From assembly GCA_965368405.1 (NCBI GenBank), contig CBDUMS010000033.1:1-31554 (forward strand): a DNA stretch of 31,554 bases, in the 5' to 3' direction. This stretch comes from S012-113 sp965368405. GTDB taxonomy: Bacteria > Bacteroidota > Bacteroidia > Cytophagales > Cyclobacteriaceae. The notes beneath the pieces were generated by a model. It saw nothing but the letters and a program-made list of their open reading frames with translations, did no database searches and was not told the origin of the DNA. The position numbers and the translations under genes are program-made. Positions 16,774-25,705 of this stretch are shown here, piece by piece (the stretch's first letter is position 1; every line of letters begins with the position of its first letter).

Positions 16774-18036
16774 TTAAATCAAGTGGTGGAACAGCTCTGG
16801 ATTCTTATTCAAGTACTCATACTTAAAATTAAGTTTGTTCAAGCGCTCAACCAGGCCATCAAAGTCTGATTTATATTTAAGTTCAACGCCAATCACAGCA
16901 GGACCTCGTTCTCGGCTATTCTTTTTAGAATACTGAAAATGGGTGATATCATCATTTGGACCTAGCACGTCAACCAAAAATTCGCGTAAAGCTCCCGCCC
17001 GCTGTGGAAAACTAACAATAAAGTAATGCTTCAGACCTTCATAAAGGAGTGAGCGTTCTTTGATTTCTTCAGTACGCACGATGTCGTTATTGCCACCGCT
17101 TAGCATACATACCACGTGCTTACCTTTTATTTCTTCATGCAAGATTTTAAGGGCTGCAATACTCAGTACTCCTGCCGGTTCGGCAACAATCGCCTCTTCG
17201 TTATACATTTTAAGTATGGTCGTACAGATAAGCCCTTCTGGAACTGTTATAAACCTGTCGATTTGCTCCTTGCAGATTCGGTAGGTAAGTTCACCTACTG
17301 CTTTCACTGCAGCACCATCTACAAACTTATCGATATGATCGAGGGTTGTGAGCTCACCGGCATTAATTGATGCCAGCATTGCTGCCGCCCCTTCTGGCTC
17401 TACAGCAATAATTTTAGTATCAGGAGAGTGTTCCTTAAAATAAGTAGAAACACCTGAAGCCATACCTCCTCCTCCAATTGGCAGAATCAAATAATCTATG
17501 GGCGTTTTCGCTTTTTCTAAGATCTCAATAGCCACGGTTCCCTGACCTGCAATTACATCCGGATCGTTAAAAGGATGGATAAATGTTGCTTCACTTTTCT
17601 GGCAAAATTTATCCGCCTCAAAATAGGCATCGTCAAAAGTGTCGCCAATTAGAACAATATCTACCTTGTCGCCACCAAATGTTTTAACCTGATTTACCTT
17701 CTGACCCGGTGTTGGGGTAGGCATAAAGATTGTACCATGGATACCCAAGATCTTGCAAGCGTAGGCAACACCTTGAGCGTGATTACCAGCACTGGCGCAA
17801 ACTACGCCATTCTGTTTATCAGCTTCAGACAGCTTTACCATCTTATTATAAGCACCACGAATCTTATAAGAACGCACGACCTGAAGATCTTCGCGTTTCA
17901 GATATATTTTGGCTTGATAATGTTCGCTCAAAGAATCGCTCTGCAGAAGTGGCGTTTTTTTAACCACTCCTGAGAGTCTTTCCCTTGCGTTGGCAATATC
18001 GATTGCCTGCGGTATTTTAAGATGATCTGTTTCCAA
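16774..18036 (-). CDS. ilvA: Threonine ammonia-lyase (threonine deaminase), biosynthetic
   Basis: 420 residues. It deaminates threonine to 2-oxobutyrate, the committed step to isoleucine. The PLP lysine is K58 in RSYKIRGAYNK, the glycine loop is IGGGGMASG, and a later serine region reads MLSGGNND. From about residue 333 there is one ACT-like regulatory domain (HYFIVSFPQRAGALREFL). E. coli IlvA, at 514 residues, has two such units. Isoleucine inhibition is therefore likely but may be simpler. It lies 22 bases after ilvC, within the operon. Confidence 0.95.
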   Translation of the reverse strand: METDHLKIPQAIDIANARERLSGVVKKTPLLQSDSLSEHYQAKIYLKREDLQVVRSYKIRGAYNKMVKLSEADKQNGVVCASAGNHAQGVAYACKILGIHGTIFMPTPTPGQKVNQVKTFGGDKVDIVLIGDTFDDAYFEADKFCQKSEATFIHPFNDPDVIAGQGTVAIEILEKAKTPIDYLILPIGGGGMASGVSTYFKEHSPDTKIIAVEPEGAAAMLASINAGELTTLDHIDKFVDGAAVKAVGELTYRICKEQIDRFITVPEGLICTTILKMYNEEAIVAEPAGVLSIAALKILHEEIKGKHVVCMLSGGNNDIVRTEEIKERSLLYEGLKHYFIVSFPQRAGALREFLVDVLGPNDDITHFQYSKKNSRERGPAVIGVELKYKSDFDGLVERLNKLNFKYEYLNKNPELFHHLI

Positions 18037-18058
18037 CAGCTAATAAGTTATTCGTTAA

Positions 18059-19102
18059 CTAGTTTTCAGGGCGAAGTTTTCTTACCTGAGCACCTGCTCT
18101 CCACATTTCAGAATCTTCTAAAGCCTTAAGTTCTACTTCAAGTTTCTCGCGGTAGTCGGCTTGTGAGTTAGAGTCTATTGATTTCTCTGCTTCGATGCCA
18201 TCTTTCACCGATTGGTACAGTTTCTGAAATACTGGCTTGGTTGCTTCATAGAACGGATCCATCCAATCAAGCGCACCACGTTGTGCAGTAGTTGAGCAAT
18301 TAGCATACATCCAGTCCATACCTTTCTCTGCAATTAATGGGTATAGAGACTGCGTTGCCTCCTCAACCGTTTCGTTGAAGGCCTCGGATGGTGAGTGACC
18401 ATTTTCGCGTAGCACCTCGTATTGAGCACGGAATAATCCTTGAATCGCACCCATCAAAGTACCTCTTTCTCCGGTTAAGTCTGATGTAACTTCACGATCG
18501 AAAGTAGTTTCGAAGAGGTAACCTGATCCTACGCCAATGCCCAGTGCAATTACCTTGTCCTTAGCCTGTCCGGTTGCATCCTGATAAATAGCATAGCTTG
18601 AATTAAGTCCGCGTCCTTCAAGGAACATTCTTCTTAACGATGTTCCTGAGCCTTTTGGAGCAATTAATACTACATCAACATCTTCTGGAGGAATAATACC
18701 CGTTTTATCTTTATAGGTTATGCCAAAACCATGCGAGAAATATAAGGTTTTGCCCGGCTTCAGGTGTTTTTTTACAGTATCCCATACCTTGATCTGAGCA
18801 GCGTCAGAAAGCAGATACTGAATTACTGTGCCTTTCTCAAGCGCTTCTTCAATCTCAAAAAGAGTTTCTCCCGGTACCCAGCCATCGGCAACAGCTTTGT
18901 CCCAAGTCTTAGATTCTTTTCGCTGACCAACAATTACGTTAAAGCCATTATCTTTTAAATTTAATGCCTGACCAGGCCCTTGAACTCCATAACCAATTAC
19001 GGCTATGGTTTCGTCTTTCATTGTTTCACGAGCTTTATCTAATGGAAACTCTTCTCGAGTTACCACATTTTCTTCTACTCCTCCAAAATTAATTTTTGCC
19101 AT
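18059..19102 (-). CDS. ilvC: Ketol-acid reductoisomerase (NADP+)
   Basis: 347 residues, the short class I form with a single knotted C-terminal domain. It isomerises and reduces acetolactate and acetohydroxybutyrate with NADPH and Mg2+. The cofactor motif is IGYGVQGPGQALNL, where GPGQ replaces the more common GHAHA pattern, and GQRKESKTW carries the phosphate-binding positions. The metal-binding segment SDLTGERGTLMG and the downstream EETVEEATQSL-like helix (observed as ETVEEATQSL) are present. This version of the sequence is characteristic of Bacteroidota. It follows ilvN by 14 bases. Confidence 0.96.
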   Translation of the reverse strand: MAKINFGGVEENVVTREEFPLDKARETMKDETIAVIGYGVQGPGQALNLKDNGFNVIVGQRKESKTWDKAVADGWVPGETLFEIEEALEKGTVIQYLLSDAAQIKVWDTVKKHLKPGKTLYFSHGFGITYKDKTGIIPPEDVDVVLIAPKGSGTSLRRMFLEGRGLNSSYAIYQDATGQAKDKVIALGIGVGSGYLFETTFDREVTSDLTGERGTLMGAIQGLFRAQYEVLRENGHSPSEAFNETVEEATQSLYPLIAEKGMDWMYANCSTTAQRGALDWMDPFYEATKPVFQKLYQSVKDGIEAEKSIDSNSQADYREKLEVELKALEDSEMWRAGAQVRKLRPEN

Positions 19103-19116
19103 TTTTCTGCTTTTTC

Positions 19117-19686
19117 TTATTTATGATTGTTTTCTTTTTCAAAATAGTTGGTTTTCTCTAGCTCTTTCAGGAACACATCGGTCTTCCTTTTGGATTTCGA
19201 GATGGCTATCCTACCGGATCGCACATATTCTAATAGGCCGTAAGGCTCAAGACTATCGCGTAGGTCACGAATTTCCTGGCGATGACCTGTCTTCTCTATG
19301 ATGATATGATCTTTTTCGATAACAAGTATTCTGGCGCCATTATTACGCACCATGCCTTCTATGGTATTATTATCAAGGAAGGCTCCCGTATCCATTTTAA
19401 ATAATGCGATTTCTTGATAGTAGACCTCTTCATCCCGATAAAGGAAGGCCCCCAGTACTTCCACAAGCTTGTTAATTTGCTTAACTACTTGCTCAGCACG
19501 ACTATGGGTTTCTTTCACCAGAATTGTGAATCTACTTACACCGGCAACTTCAGTCTCTGAGACATTAATTGCTTCGATATTCATCTTACGCCTGGTAAAG
19601 ATGATTGTAACTGCATTCAGTAATCCACTCTTGTTTTCGGTTAATGCCGAAATTGTGAATATTTCTTTTTCTTCGTTGGGTTCCAT
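19117..19686 (-). CDS. ilvN: Acetolactate synthase small (regulatory) subunit
   Basis: 189 residues. The N-terminal ACT domain (FTISALTENKSGLLNAV to about residue 80) is where valine or another branched-chain amino acid normally binds and inhibits the enzyme; the C-terminal domain activates the catalytic subunit. The asparagine and glycine positions of the ACT loop (ENKSGLLN, MNIEAINV) are kept, so feedback control is likely. It starts 1 base after the end of ilvB, which implies coupled translation and balanced subunits. Confidence 0.93.
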   Translation of the reverse strand: MEPNEEKEIFTISALTENKSGLLNAVTIIFTRRKMNIEAINVSETEVAGVSRFTILVKETHSRAEQVVKQINKLVEVLGAFLYRDEEVYYQEIALFKMDTGAFLDNNTIEGMVRNNGARILVIEKDHIIIEKTGHRQEIRDLRDSLEPYGLLEYVRSGRIAISKSKRKTDVFLKELEKTNYFEKENNHK

Positions 19687-19687
19687 T

Positions 19688-21415
19688 TTATTCTAGTCTG
19701 ATGTCTTCTACAGAAGCACCGCTGGGTATCATTGGAAATATATTTTCTTCTTTCTCTACAAGAATTTCGAGCAAATAAGGCCCATCATGATCAAGCATTT
19801 CCTGCAGTGCTCCATCGAGATCTGCACGTTGCGATATTTTCTTCGATTCCATTCCATAGCCTTTCGCAATAATCGAAAACTCAGGGTTTACAAGTTCCGT
19901 AGAAGCATAGCGTCGCTCGAAAAACAGCTGCTGCCACTGCCTAACCATGCCCAGAAAATTGTTGTTTAAGATGATGATCTTAACCGGCACATTGTATTGA
20001 ATCATTGTACCCAATTCCTGTATGGTCATTTGTACGCCACCATCACCAATTACAGCCACTACTTGTCGATCTTTAGCCGCCATTTGTGCTCCAAAGGCTG
20101 CCGGCAAGGCAAAACCCATAGTACCTAAACCGCCTGATGTAATATGGCTATCATGTTTTAGAAATTTATAATATCGGGCTGCCATCATTTGATGCTGGCC
20201 AACATCCGAGACGATAATAGCATCGCCATGTGTCTTCTCCGAAACCCGATTAATTACTTCTCCCATCTTAATTTCACCTGAAGTGGGCTCAGTATCATCG
20301 AGAATAATTTTTTCCATCTCAATAGCATCGAGCTCAGCAAACTTTGCAAGCCATGGCTTATGAGTTTGAGGCTTAATCTTTTTGTTAAGAATTTGAAGAA
20401 CAGCCTTAGCATCGCCCATTACCGGAACATCGGCTTTAACATTTTTATCGATTTCAGATGGATCAATTTCTATGTGAATCACCTTGGCCTGTTTGGCATA
20501 CTTTTTCAGATCGCCTGTTACTCGATCGTCGAAGCGCATCCCTATGGCTATGAGGACATCGCATTGGTTGGTAAGAACATTTGGTGCATAATTGCCATGC
20601 ATCCCTAACATACCAACATTGAGTGGATGGTCGTCTTTCATCGCTGACAAGCCTAATAGAGTCCATGCTGCGGGGATTTCAGCCTTTTCCATCAGATCTG
20701 TTAATTCTTGTTCGGCCTTGGATAGTAGAATGCCATGACCCGCAAGAATTAATGGTCGTTCAGCTCTATTAATTAATTCTGCTGCCTCGTTAATTTTAAG
20801 TTCATCAATTTCCGGAACAGGTTTATAGCTCCGAATACCCTGACAAGGTTTGTAGTTAAATTCAAACTCTGCAAACTGAGCATCCTTAGTAATATCGATC
20901 AGAACCGGCCCTGGACGACCAGACCTTGCGATATAAAAGGCCTTAGCAATAGCTTCCGGTATTTCCTCTGCGCGGGTAACCTGAAAATTCCATTTGGTAA
21001 CTGGCATGGAAATCCCGATAATATCGATTTCCTGAAAAGCTGCAGTACCTAAAAAAGGAGAAGGAACCTGACCAGTGATACAAACCAATGGAGTAGAATC
21101 GACATGTGCATCAGCAATACCTGTGATAAGATTGGTAGCGCCCGGCCCTGAGGTTGCAAAGCAAACCCCTGTTCTACCCGATGCACGACTATAGCCTTGC
21201 GCTGCATGCACTGCCCCTTGTTCATGACGGGTGAGCACATGTGTCACTTTATCTTCGTATTGATAGAGTGCATCATAAATAGGCATTATGGCACCTCCGG
21301 GGTATCCATAAATTGTATCAACACCTTCTTCCAGAAGCGACTTAATCACAGCTTCTGAGCCTGTGATAGTGGCTTTCTTGGTTTTATTAGGTGTTTTAAT
21401 TGTAGTTGTACCCAT
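19688..21415 (-). CDS. ilvB: Acetolactate synthase catalytic subunit
   Basis: 575 residues, the normal size. It is thiamine-diphosphate dependent and condenses pyruvate with pyruvate or 2-oxobutyrate. The catalytic glutamate is E65 in LTRHEQGAVHAAQGY. The FAD-binding middle domain is present (GMRFDDRVTGDL), and the thiamine-diphosphate motif runs from GDGGVQMTIQEL to LNNNFLGMVRQW. The small subunit follows immediately, which supports the biosynthetic, regulated form over the catabolic one. The gene starts 1 base after ilvD. Confidence 0.96.
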   Translation of the reverse strand: MGTTTIKTPNKTKKATITGSEAVIKSLLEEGVDTIYGYPGGAIMPIYDALYQYEDKVTHVLTRHEQGAVHAAQGYSRASGRTGVCFATSGPGATNLITGIADAHVDSTPLVCITGQVPSPFLGTAAFQEIDIIGISMPVTKWNFQVTRAEEIPEAIAKAFYIARSGRPGPVLIDITKDAQFAEFEFNYKPCQGIRSYKPVPEIDELKINEAAELINRAERPLILAGHGILLSKAEQELTDLMEKAEIPAAWTLLGLSAMKDDHPLNVGMLGMHGNYAPNVLTNQCDVLIAIGMRFDDRVTGDLKKYAKQAKVIHIEIDPSEIDKNVKADVPVMGDAKAVLQILNKKIKPQTHKPWLAKFAELDAIEMEKIILDDTEPTSGEIKMGEVINRVSEKTHGDAIIVSDVGQHQMMAARYYKFLKHDSHITSGGLGTMGFALPAAFGAQMAAKDRQVVAVIGDGGVQMTIQELGTMIQYNVPVKIIILNNNFLGMVRQWQQLFFERRYASTELVNPEFSIIAKGYGMESKKISQRADLDGALQEMLDHDGPYLLEILVEKEENIFPMIPSGASVEDIRLE

Positions 21416-21416
21416 A

Positions 21417-23090
21417 TTATTGATCGGTTACGCACCCTTCGGATGCCGTAGAAACTAGTTTTGCATATTTATAAAGGCTACCACTCGTTTTCTTGAGCGG
21501 GGGTGCCTGCCATAGATTTCTCCTGGCAGTAAGTTCTTCTTCCGGTAGTTCTACCTCAATGCTATTGGTTTCGGCATTGATATGAATAATATCGCCGTCC
21601 TTAAGTAAGGCTATTGTACCACCCACTTGGGCTTCGGGCGTTATATGCCCCACAACAAAACCATGTGTACCACCAGAAAAACGACCGTCGGTGATTAGGG
21701 CTACCTCTTTCCCTAAGCCAGCACCCATAATAGAAGCCGTTGGCTTAAGCATTTCCGGCATTCCGGGACCTCCTTTGGGACCTTCGTAGCGGATAACCAC
21801 GACATCGCCTGCCTTTACTTTTCCTTCTTTAATACCATCATTGGCAGCATATTCCGAATCGAATACTTTAGCCGTTCCGCTAAATTTTAATCCTTCCTTA
21901 CCGGTAATCTTTGCTACTGATCCTTCCGTAGCAAGGTTCCCATATAGTATCTGTAGATGACCACTCTGCTTGATGGGTTTATCCCAGCCACTAATAATTG
22001 CGTTATCTGCTGGTAATTCTACTGATTGAAGATTCTCTCCAATGGTTTTTCCGGTAACCGTAAGGCAATCGGCATGGAGATACCCTTTTTCTAAAAGGAT
22101 CTTCATTACAAGCGGAACTCCGCCAATTTTATAGAGGTCTTCCATCACATATTGACCGCTTGGTTTAAGGTCTGCGAGAAAGGGTGTCTTATCACTGATT
22201 CGCTGAAAATCATCAAGTGTAATGTCAACATTCGCAGTTTTGGCCATGGCAATAAGATGGAGAACGGCATTAGTCGAACCACCTAGAACAATCACTACCG
22301 TAATCGCATTTTCAAAAGCCTTTTTTGTAAGAATCTGGCTTGGTCGGATATCCTTTTCGAGAAGATTTCTCATAGCCTGACCAACTGATAATAATTCTTG
22401 CTGCTTATCCTCACTTATTGCAGGGTTTGAGGCATTATAGGGTAAACTCATGCCCATGGCTTCGATAGCAGAAGCCATGGTATTGGCTGTGTACATTCCT
22501 CCACAGGCTCCAGGGCCAGGAATTGCACTTTCTACCACTCCTTGAAAGTCTTCTTCGGTGATGTTACCAGCAAATTTTTCTCCTAATGCTTCAAAAGCTG
22601 AAACGATGTCCAGCTTTTTCCCTTTATAGTATCCGGGGGCTATAGTGCCACCATAAACTAATAGCGCTGGCCGATCTAATCGGCTCATGGCGATCATAGC
22701 ACCAGGCATATTCTTATCGCAACCTACAACAGCAACGAGGGCATCATAGCTTTGCGCATTCATCACGGTTTCAATCGAATCGGCGATAACGTCTCTGGAT
22801 GGAAGCGAGTAACGCATTCCAGGAGTGCCCATGGAAATTCCATCACTTACTCCAATGGTATTAAATACCAGGCCAACCTGACCCTGCTCATTCACACTTT
22901 TCTTAATAGTATCGGCCAGGCCGTTGAGGTGCATATTGCACGGATTGCCGTCGTAACCCGTACTGGCTATACCAATTTGTGCCTTTTTCAGGTCCTCACG
23001 TGTGAGCCCAATACCATGTAGCATGGCTTGAGCTGCAGGCTGAGTTGGATCCTGCGTAACTGTTTTACTATATTTATTTAGTTCTGTCAT
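21417..23090 (-). CDS. ilvD: Dihydroxy-acid dehydratase
   Basis: 557 residues. It dehydrates dihydroxyisovalerate and dihydroxymethylvalerate to the keto acids used by IlvE. Three conserved cysteines are in place: C51 (GNPCNMHL), C124 (VGCDKNMPG) and C196 (GPGACGGMYTANTM). The neighbouring K125 is the usual metal-binding carbamylated lysine. The C-terminal GRFSGGTHGF motif is present. Three cysteines suit the [2Fe-2S] plant-like class, but a cluster type cannot be proved from sequence. It lies 41 bases after ilvE, the widest gap in the operon. Confidence 0.95.
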   Translation of the reverse strand: MTELNKYSKTVTQDPTQPAAQAMLHGIGLTREDLKKAQIGIASTGYDGNPCNMHLNGLADTIKKSVNEQGQVGLVFNTIGVSDGISMGTPGMRYSLPSRDVIADSIETVMNAQSYDALVAVVGCDKNMPGAMIAMSRLDRPALLVYGGTIAPGYYKGKKLDIVSAFEALGEKFAGNITEEDFQGVVESAIPGPGACGGMYTANTMASAIEAMGMSLPYNASNPAISEDKQQELLSVGQAMRNLLEKDIRPSQILTKKAFENAITVVIVLGGSTNAVLHLIAMAKTANVDITLDDFQRISDKTPFLADLKPSGQYVMEDLYKIGGVPLVMKILLEKGYLHADCLTVTGKTIGENLQSVELPADNAIISGWDKPIKQSGHLQILYGNLATEGSVAKITGKEGLKFSGTAKVFDSEYAANDGIKEGKVKAGDVVVIRYEGPKGGPGMPEMLKPTASIMGAGLGKEVALITDGRFSGGTHGFVVGHITPEAQVGGTIALLKDGDIIHINAETNSIEVELPEEELTARRNLWQAPPLKKTSGSLYKYAKLVSTASEGCVTDQ

Positions 23091-23131
23091 TAAAGTATTA
23101 TCCTTCTTAAGTTTATTGGTATTTCAGGAAT

Positions 23132-24022
23132 CTATCCGATCGTTAAGCCATGTGATTCCTCCCTCTTTATCCGATGCTGATAGACGCCAGCTAAAATTAC
23201 GCCCATGCTGTCGATCCAATCTTTTTTCATCTGTACTCCTTCGATGGATTTAATACCAACTATTTCCGTGGCCGTTCCTGTAAGAAACGCAGAGTCGGCA
23301 TCATGAATCATATCTACAGATATATCCTGCTCGCGAATTTCGAAACCTAATTCCGCAGCATATTCAAAAACAGTTGCTCTTGTAATTCCTGGCATAATAT
23401 TGCCTTCGGGAGGAGTATATAATACCCCTTCTTTTTCTAGGAAAAAATTAGCACCCGGAGCTTGGGCAATATTACCATTTTGGTCAAGCATGAGGGCCTC
23501 ATCGGCTCCCTTTAACCTGGCCTCATGAGACGCTAAAATTGAGTTCGTGTAATTACCTGTTAACTTGGCTGTCGCGGGCAATGATCTTCGATCTGGACGC
23601 TGATAACTAGAAATCACAAGATTGAGCTGTTCTTTGCCTAATAATGCGCCCCATTCCCAGGCTGCAATTAAAATCCTTGGCTTTCCTTTAAGTGTTAGCT
23701 CCATATTTGGGCCCATAAATACCAAGGGCCGTACATAGGCATTGCGTAAGCCATTTTTAGCCAATAGTTCATGGGTGATAGCCACCAACTCCTGAGCGGT
23801 AAAATCAATTTTTAGATGTAAGGTTTTTACACCGTTAAGTAGTCTTTTGTAATGCTCCGTTGCTTTAAACATACTCATTCCCGTTGGGGTATGGTACGCT
23901 CTAATTCCTTCGAAGGCACCAATCCCATAATGAAAGGTCTGGTTAAACACATCGATGTTTGTTTCACTGGCCTTCGCCCAGTTGCCATCGATAAAAAAGA
24001 TACTTTCGCTATTATAATACAT
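23132..24022 (-). CDS. ilvE: Branched-chain amino acid aminotransferase
   Basis: I place the start at the ATG at 24022 (296 residues, the family length), not at 24082. The longer version adds 20 basic residues and would overlap leuB by 47 bases, whereas 24022 leaves a 13-base gap and begins MYYNSESIFFIDG as in relatives. It is a fold type IV PLP enzyme that moves the amino group between glutamate and the Leu, Ile and Val keto acids. Key segments are HYGIGAFEGIRAY, the PLP lysine in ATAKLTGNY, and EKEGVLYTPP followed by ITRATVFEYA. Glutamate can come from the gltBD genes of the same operon. Confidence 0.93.
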   Translation of the reverse strand: MYYNSESIFFIDGNWAKASETNIDVFNQTFHYGIGAFEGIRAYHTPTGMSMFKATEHYKRLLNGVKTLHLKIDFTAQELVAITHELLAKNGLRNAYVRPLVFMGPNMELTLKGKPRILIAAWEWGALLGKEQLNLVISSYQRPDRRSLPATAKLTGNYTNSILASHEARLKGADEALMLDQNGNIAQAPGANFFLEKEGVLYTPPEGNIMPGITRATVFEYAAELGFEIREQDISVDMIHDADSAFLTGTATEIVGIKSIEGVQMKKDWIDSMGVILAGVYQHRIKREESHGLTIG

Positions 24023-24035
24023 TGCTCTCTTTCTT

Positions 24036-25109
24036 CTAAACGAGTTCTTTTGCCCTAATTTGCTCAACAATAAAATCTCCAACAGACGAGGTTGATGACG
24101 CTCCTTCCGCCTTTAGGTCTTCGGTACAAATTCCTTGATCGATAGATTTTGCTACGGCATCTTCAATAGCCTTTGCTTCCTCAGTCATATCGAAAGCATA
24201 ATTTAGGAGCATAGCCGCTGATAATATTGCCCCTACAGGATTTGCCTTATTTTGGCCTGCCACCTGCGGGTAGGAGCCATGAATTGGCTCAAAAAGACTA
24301 AGGTTATCACCTACCGAAGCCGACGGCGAAAGACCTAATGAACCAGATATTACGGAAGCCTCGTCGGTAAGAATATCACCAAACATATTTTCAGTGAGGA
24401 CAACATCAAAGAAAGAGGGGTTTTGTATGATCTTCATTGCCGCATTATCCACAAACATGAAATCAAGTTCAACATCGGGGTAATCTTTGGCCATATTGGT
24501 AACAACCTCACGCCAAAGTCGGGAAGAGGCCAATACGTTAGCCTTATCGACTAAGGTTAGTCGCTTTTCACGTTGTTGCGCTGCCTTAAATGCCAGCTTT
24601 GCAATTCGCTCTACTTCAAATTTTGAGTATACACAGCTATCAAAGGCCGTCTCACCATTTTCTGTTCTTCCTCTTGGTTCTCCAAAATATATGCCACCGG
24701 TTAATTCGCGGAACACCACGAAATCTACGCCAGATACCACATGGTTCTTTAGTGGTGAAATATCGGCAAGCGCATCATAGGTTGTTAATGGACGGATATT
24801 ACCAAATAAGCCCAAAACTTTACGCATTCGCAGTAAACCCTGTTCGGGTCGTACTTTTGCCGATGGGTCGTTATCATATTTAGGGTCCCCTATAGCGCCA
24901 AATAGAATGGCGTCGGAGTTTTTACACAACTCTTCCGATGCCTGAGGAAAAGGATCTCCGGTTGCATCGATTGCTGCGGCTCCAATTAACCCTTCTGTAA
25001 ATTCAAATTCATGTCCATAGACCTCAGCTACCGCCTCTAAGGCTTTTAATGCCTGCGCTGTAACTTCTGGTCCGATACCATCTCCCGGTAAAACTGCTAT
25101 CTTCTTCAT
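24036..25109 (-). CDS. leuB: 3-isopropylmalate dehydrogenase
   Basis: 357 residues. It oxidises and decarboxylates 3-isopropylmalate with NAD+. The N-terminus has the family motif PGDGIGPEV. The substrate-binding arginine cluster is present (RPEQGLLRMRK), as are the catalytic RELTGGIYFG segment and the NAD-binding EPIHGSYPQVAGQNKANP. Metal-binding aspartates occur in NMFGDILTDEAS. These segments separate it from isocitrate dehydrogenase. It follows leuD by 6 bases. Confidence 0.96.
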   Translation of the reverse strand: MKKIAVLPGDGIGPEVTAQALKALEAVAEVYGHEFEFTEGLIGAAAIDATGDPFPQASEELCKNSDAILFGAIGDPKYDNDPSAKVRPEQGLLRMRKVLGLFGNIRPLTTYDALADISPLKNHVVSGVDFVVFRELTGGIYFGEPRGRTENGETAFDSCVYSKFEVERIAKLAFKAAQQREKRLTLVDKANVLASSRLWREVVTNMAKDYPDVELDFMFVDNAAMKIIQNPSFFDVVLTENMFGDILTDEASVISGSLGLSPSASVGDNLSLFEPIHGSYPQVAGQNKANPVGAILSAAMLLNYAFDMTEEAKAIEDAVAKSIDQGICTEDLKAEGASSTSSVGDFIVEQIRAKELV

Positions 25110-25115
25110 TATTAT

Positions 25116-25703
25116 CTATTCAGCTTGCTGCGTTTCATACGCCTCAATTGCGTCCTTTTTACTTATTAAAAAATCGATGTCGTCTAACCCATTAAGCATG
25201 CAATGCTTCTTATATGGGTTTATATCAAAATTCTCTTTCTGTCCCGTGCTGGGAATTCTTATTTCTTGTTGCTCTAAGTCAACCTCCAGTTCTGTTTCTG
25301 AGTTGTTGGCAATAGCCTTGAAAAGATCGGCCAGAAATGCATCGCTTACCTGTACCGGTAGCAGCCCATTATTTAAGGCATTATTCTTAAATATGTCGGC
25401 AAAGAAACTCGAAACAACCACTTTAAATCCATAGTCGTGAATGGCCCAAGCCGCATGCTCACGCGAAGACCCACAACCAAAGTTCTTCCCTGCAACAAGA
25501 ATCTTTGCCCCAGTAACATTATTTAAAACAAAGTCTTCTTTAAGGTTATCATTTGCATCGTAACGCCAGTCTCTAAAAAGATTATCGCCAAATCCTTCGC
25601 GGGTAGTTGCTTTTAAGAAACGCGCCGGTATAATTTGGTCGGTGTCGACATTCTCTAAATTGAGGGGAGCGGCTTTAGATGTTAAAAATTGAAATGCTTC
25701 CAT
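25116..25703 (-). CDS. leuD: 3-isopropylmalate dehydratase small subunit
   Basis: 195 residues, the swivel domain of the isopropylmalate isomerase. It pairs with LeuC to convert 2- to 3-isopropylmalate. The segments NVDTDQIIPARFL near residue 19 and GKNFGCGSSREHAAW near residue 72 are diagnostic and contribute substrate-binding residues. The gene starts 2 bases after leuC, so equal synthesis of both subunits is likely. Confidence 0.96.
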   Translation of the reverse strand: MEAFQFLTSKAAPLNLENVDTDQIIPARFLKATTREGFGDNLFRDWRYDANDNLKEDFVLNNVTGAKILVAGKNFGCGSSREHAAWAIHDYGFKVVVSSFFADIFKNNALNNGLLPVQVSDAFLADLFKAIANNSETELEVDLEQQEIRIPSTGQKENFDINPYKKHCMLNGLDDIDFLISKKDAIEAYETQQAE

Positions 25704-25705
25704 AA

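Noticed and set aside
20360..20666. Overlapping small frames on both strands within ilvB.
   Set aside because: They are alternative frames of the thiamine-diphosphate enzyme with no independent support.
24023..24082. The longer ilvE start at 24082.
   Set aside because: It overlaps leuB by 47 bases and adds a basic 20-residue extension not typical of the family; the ATG at 24022 fits better.
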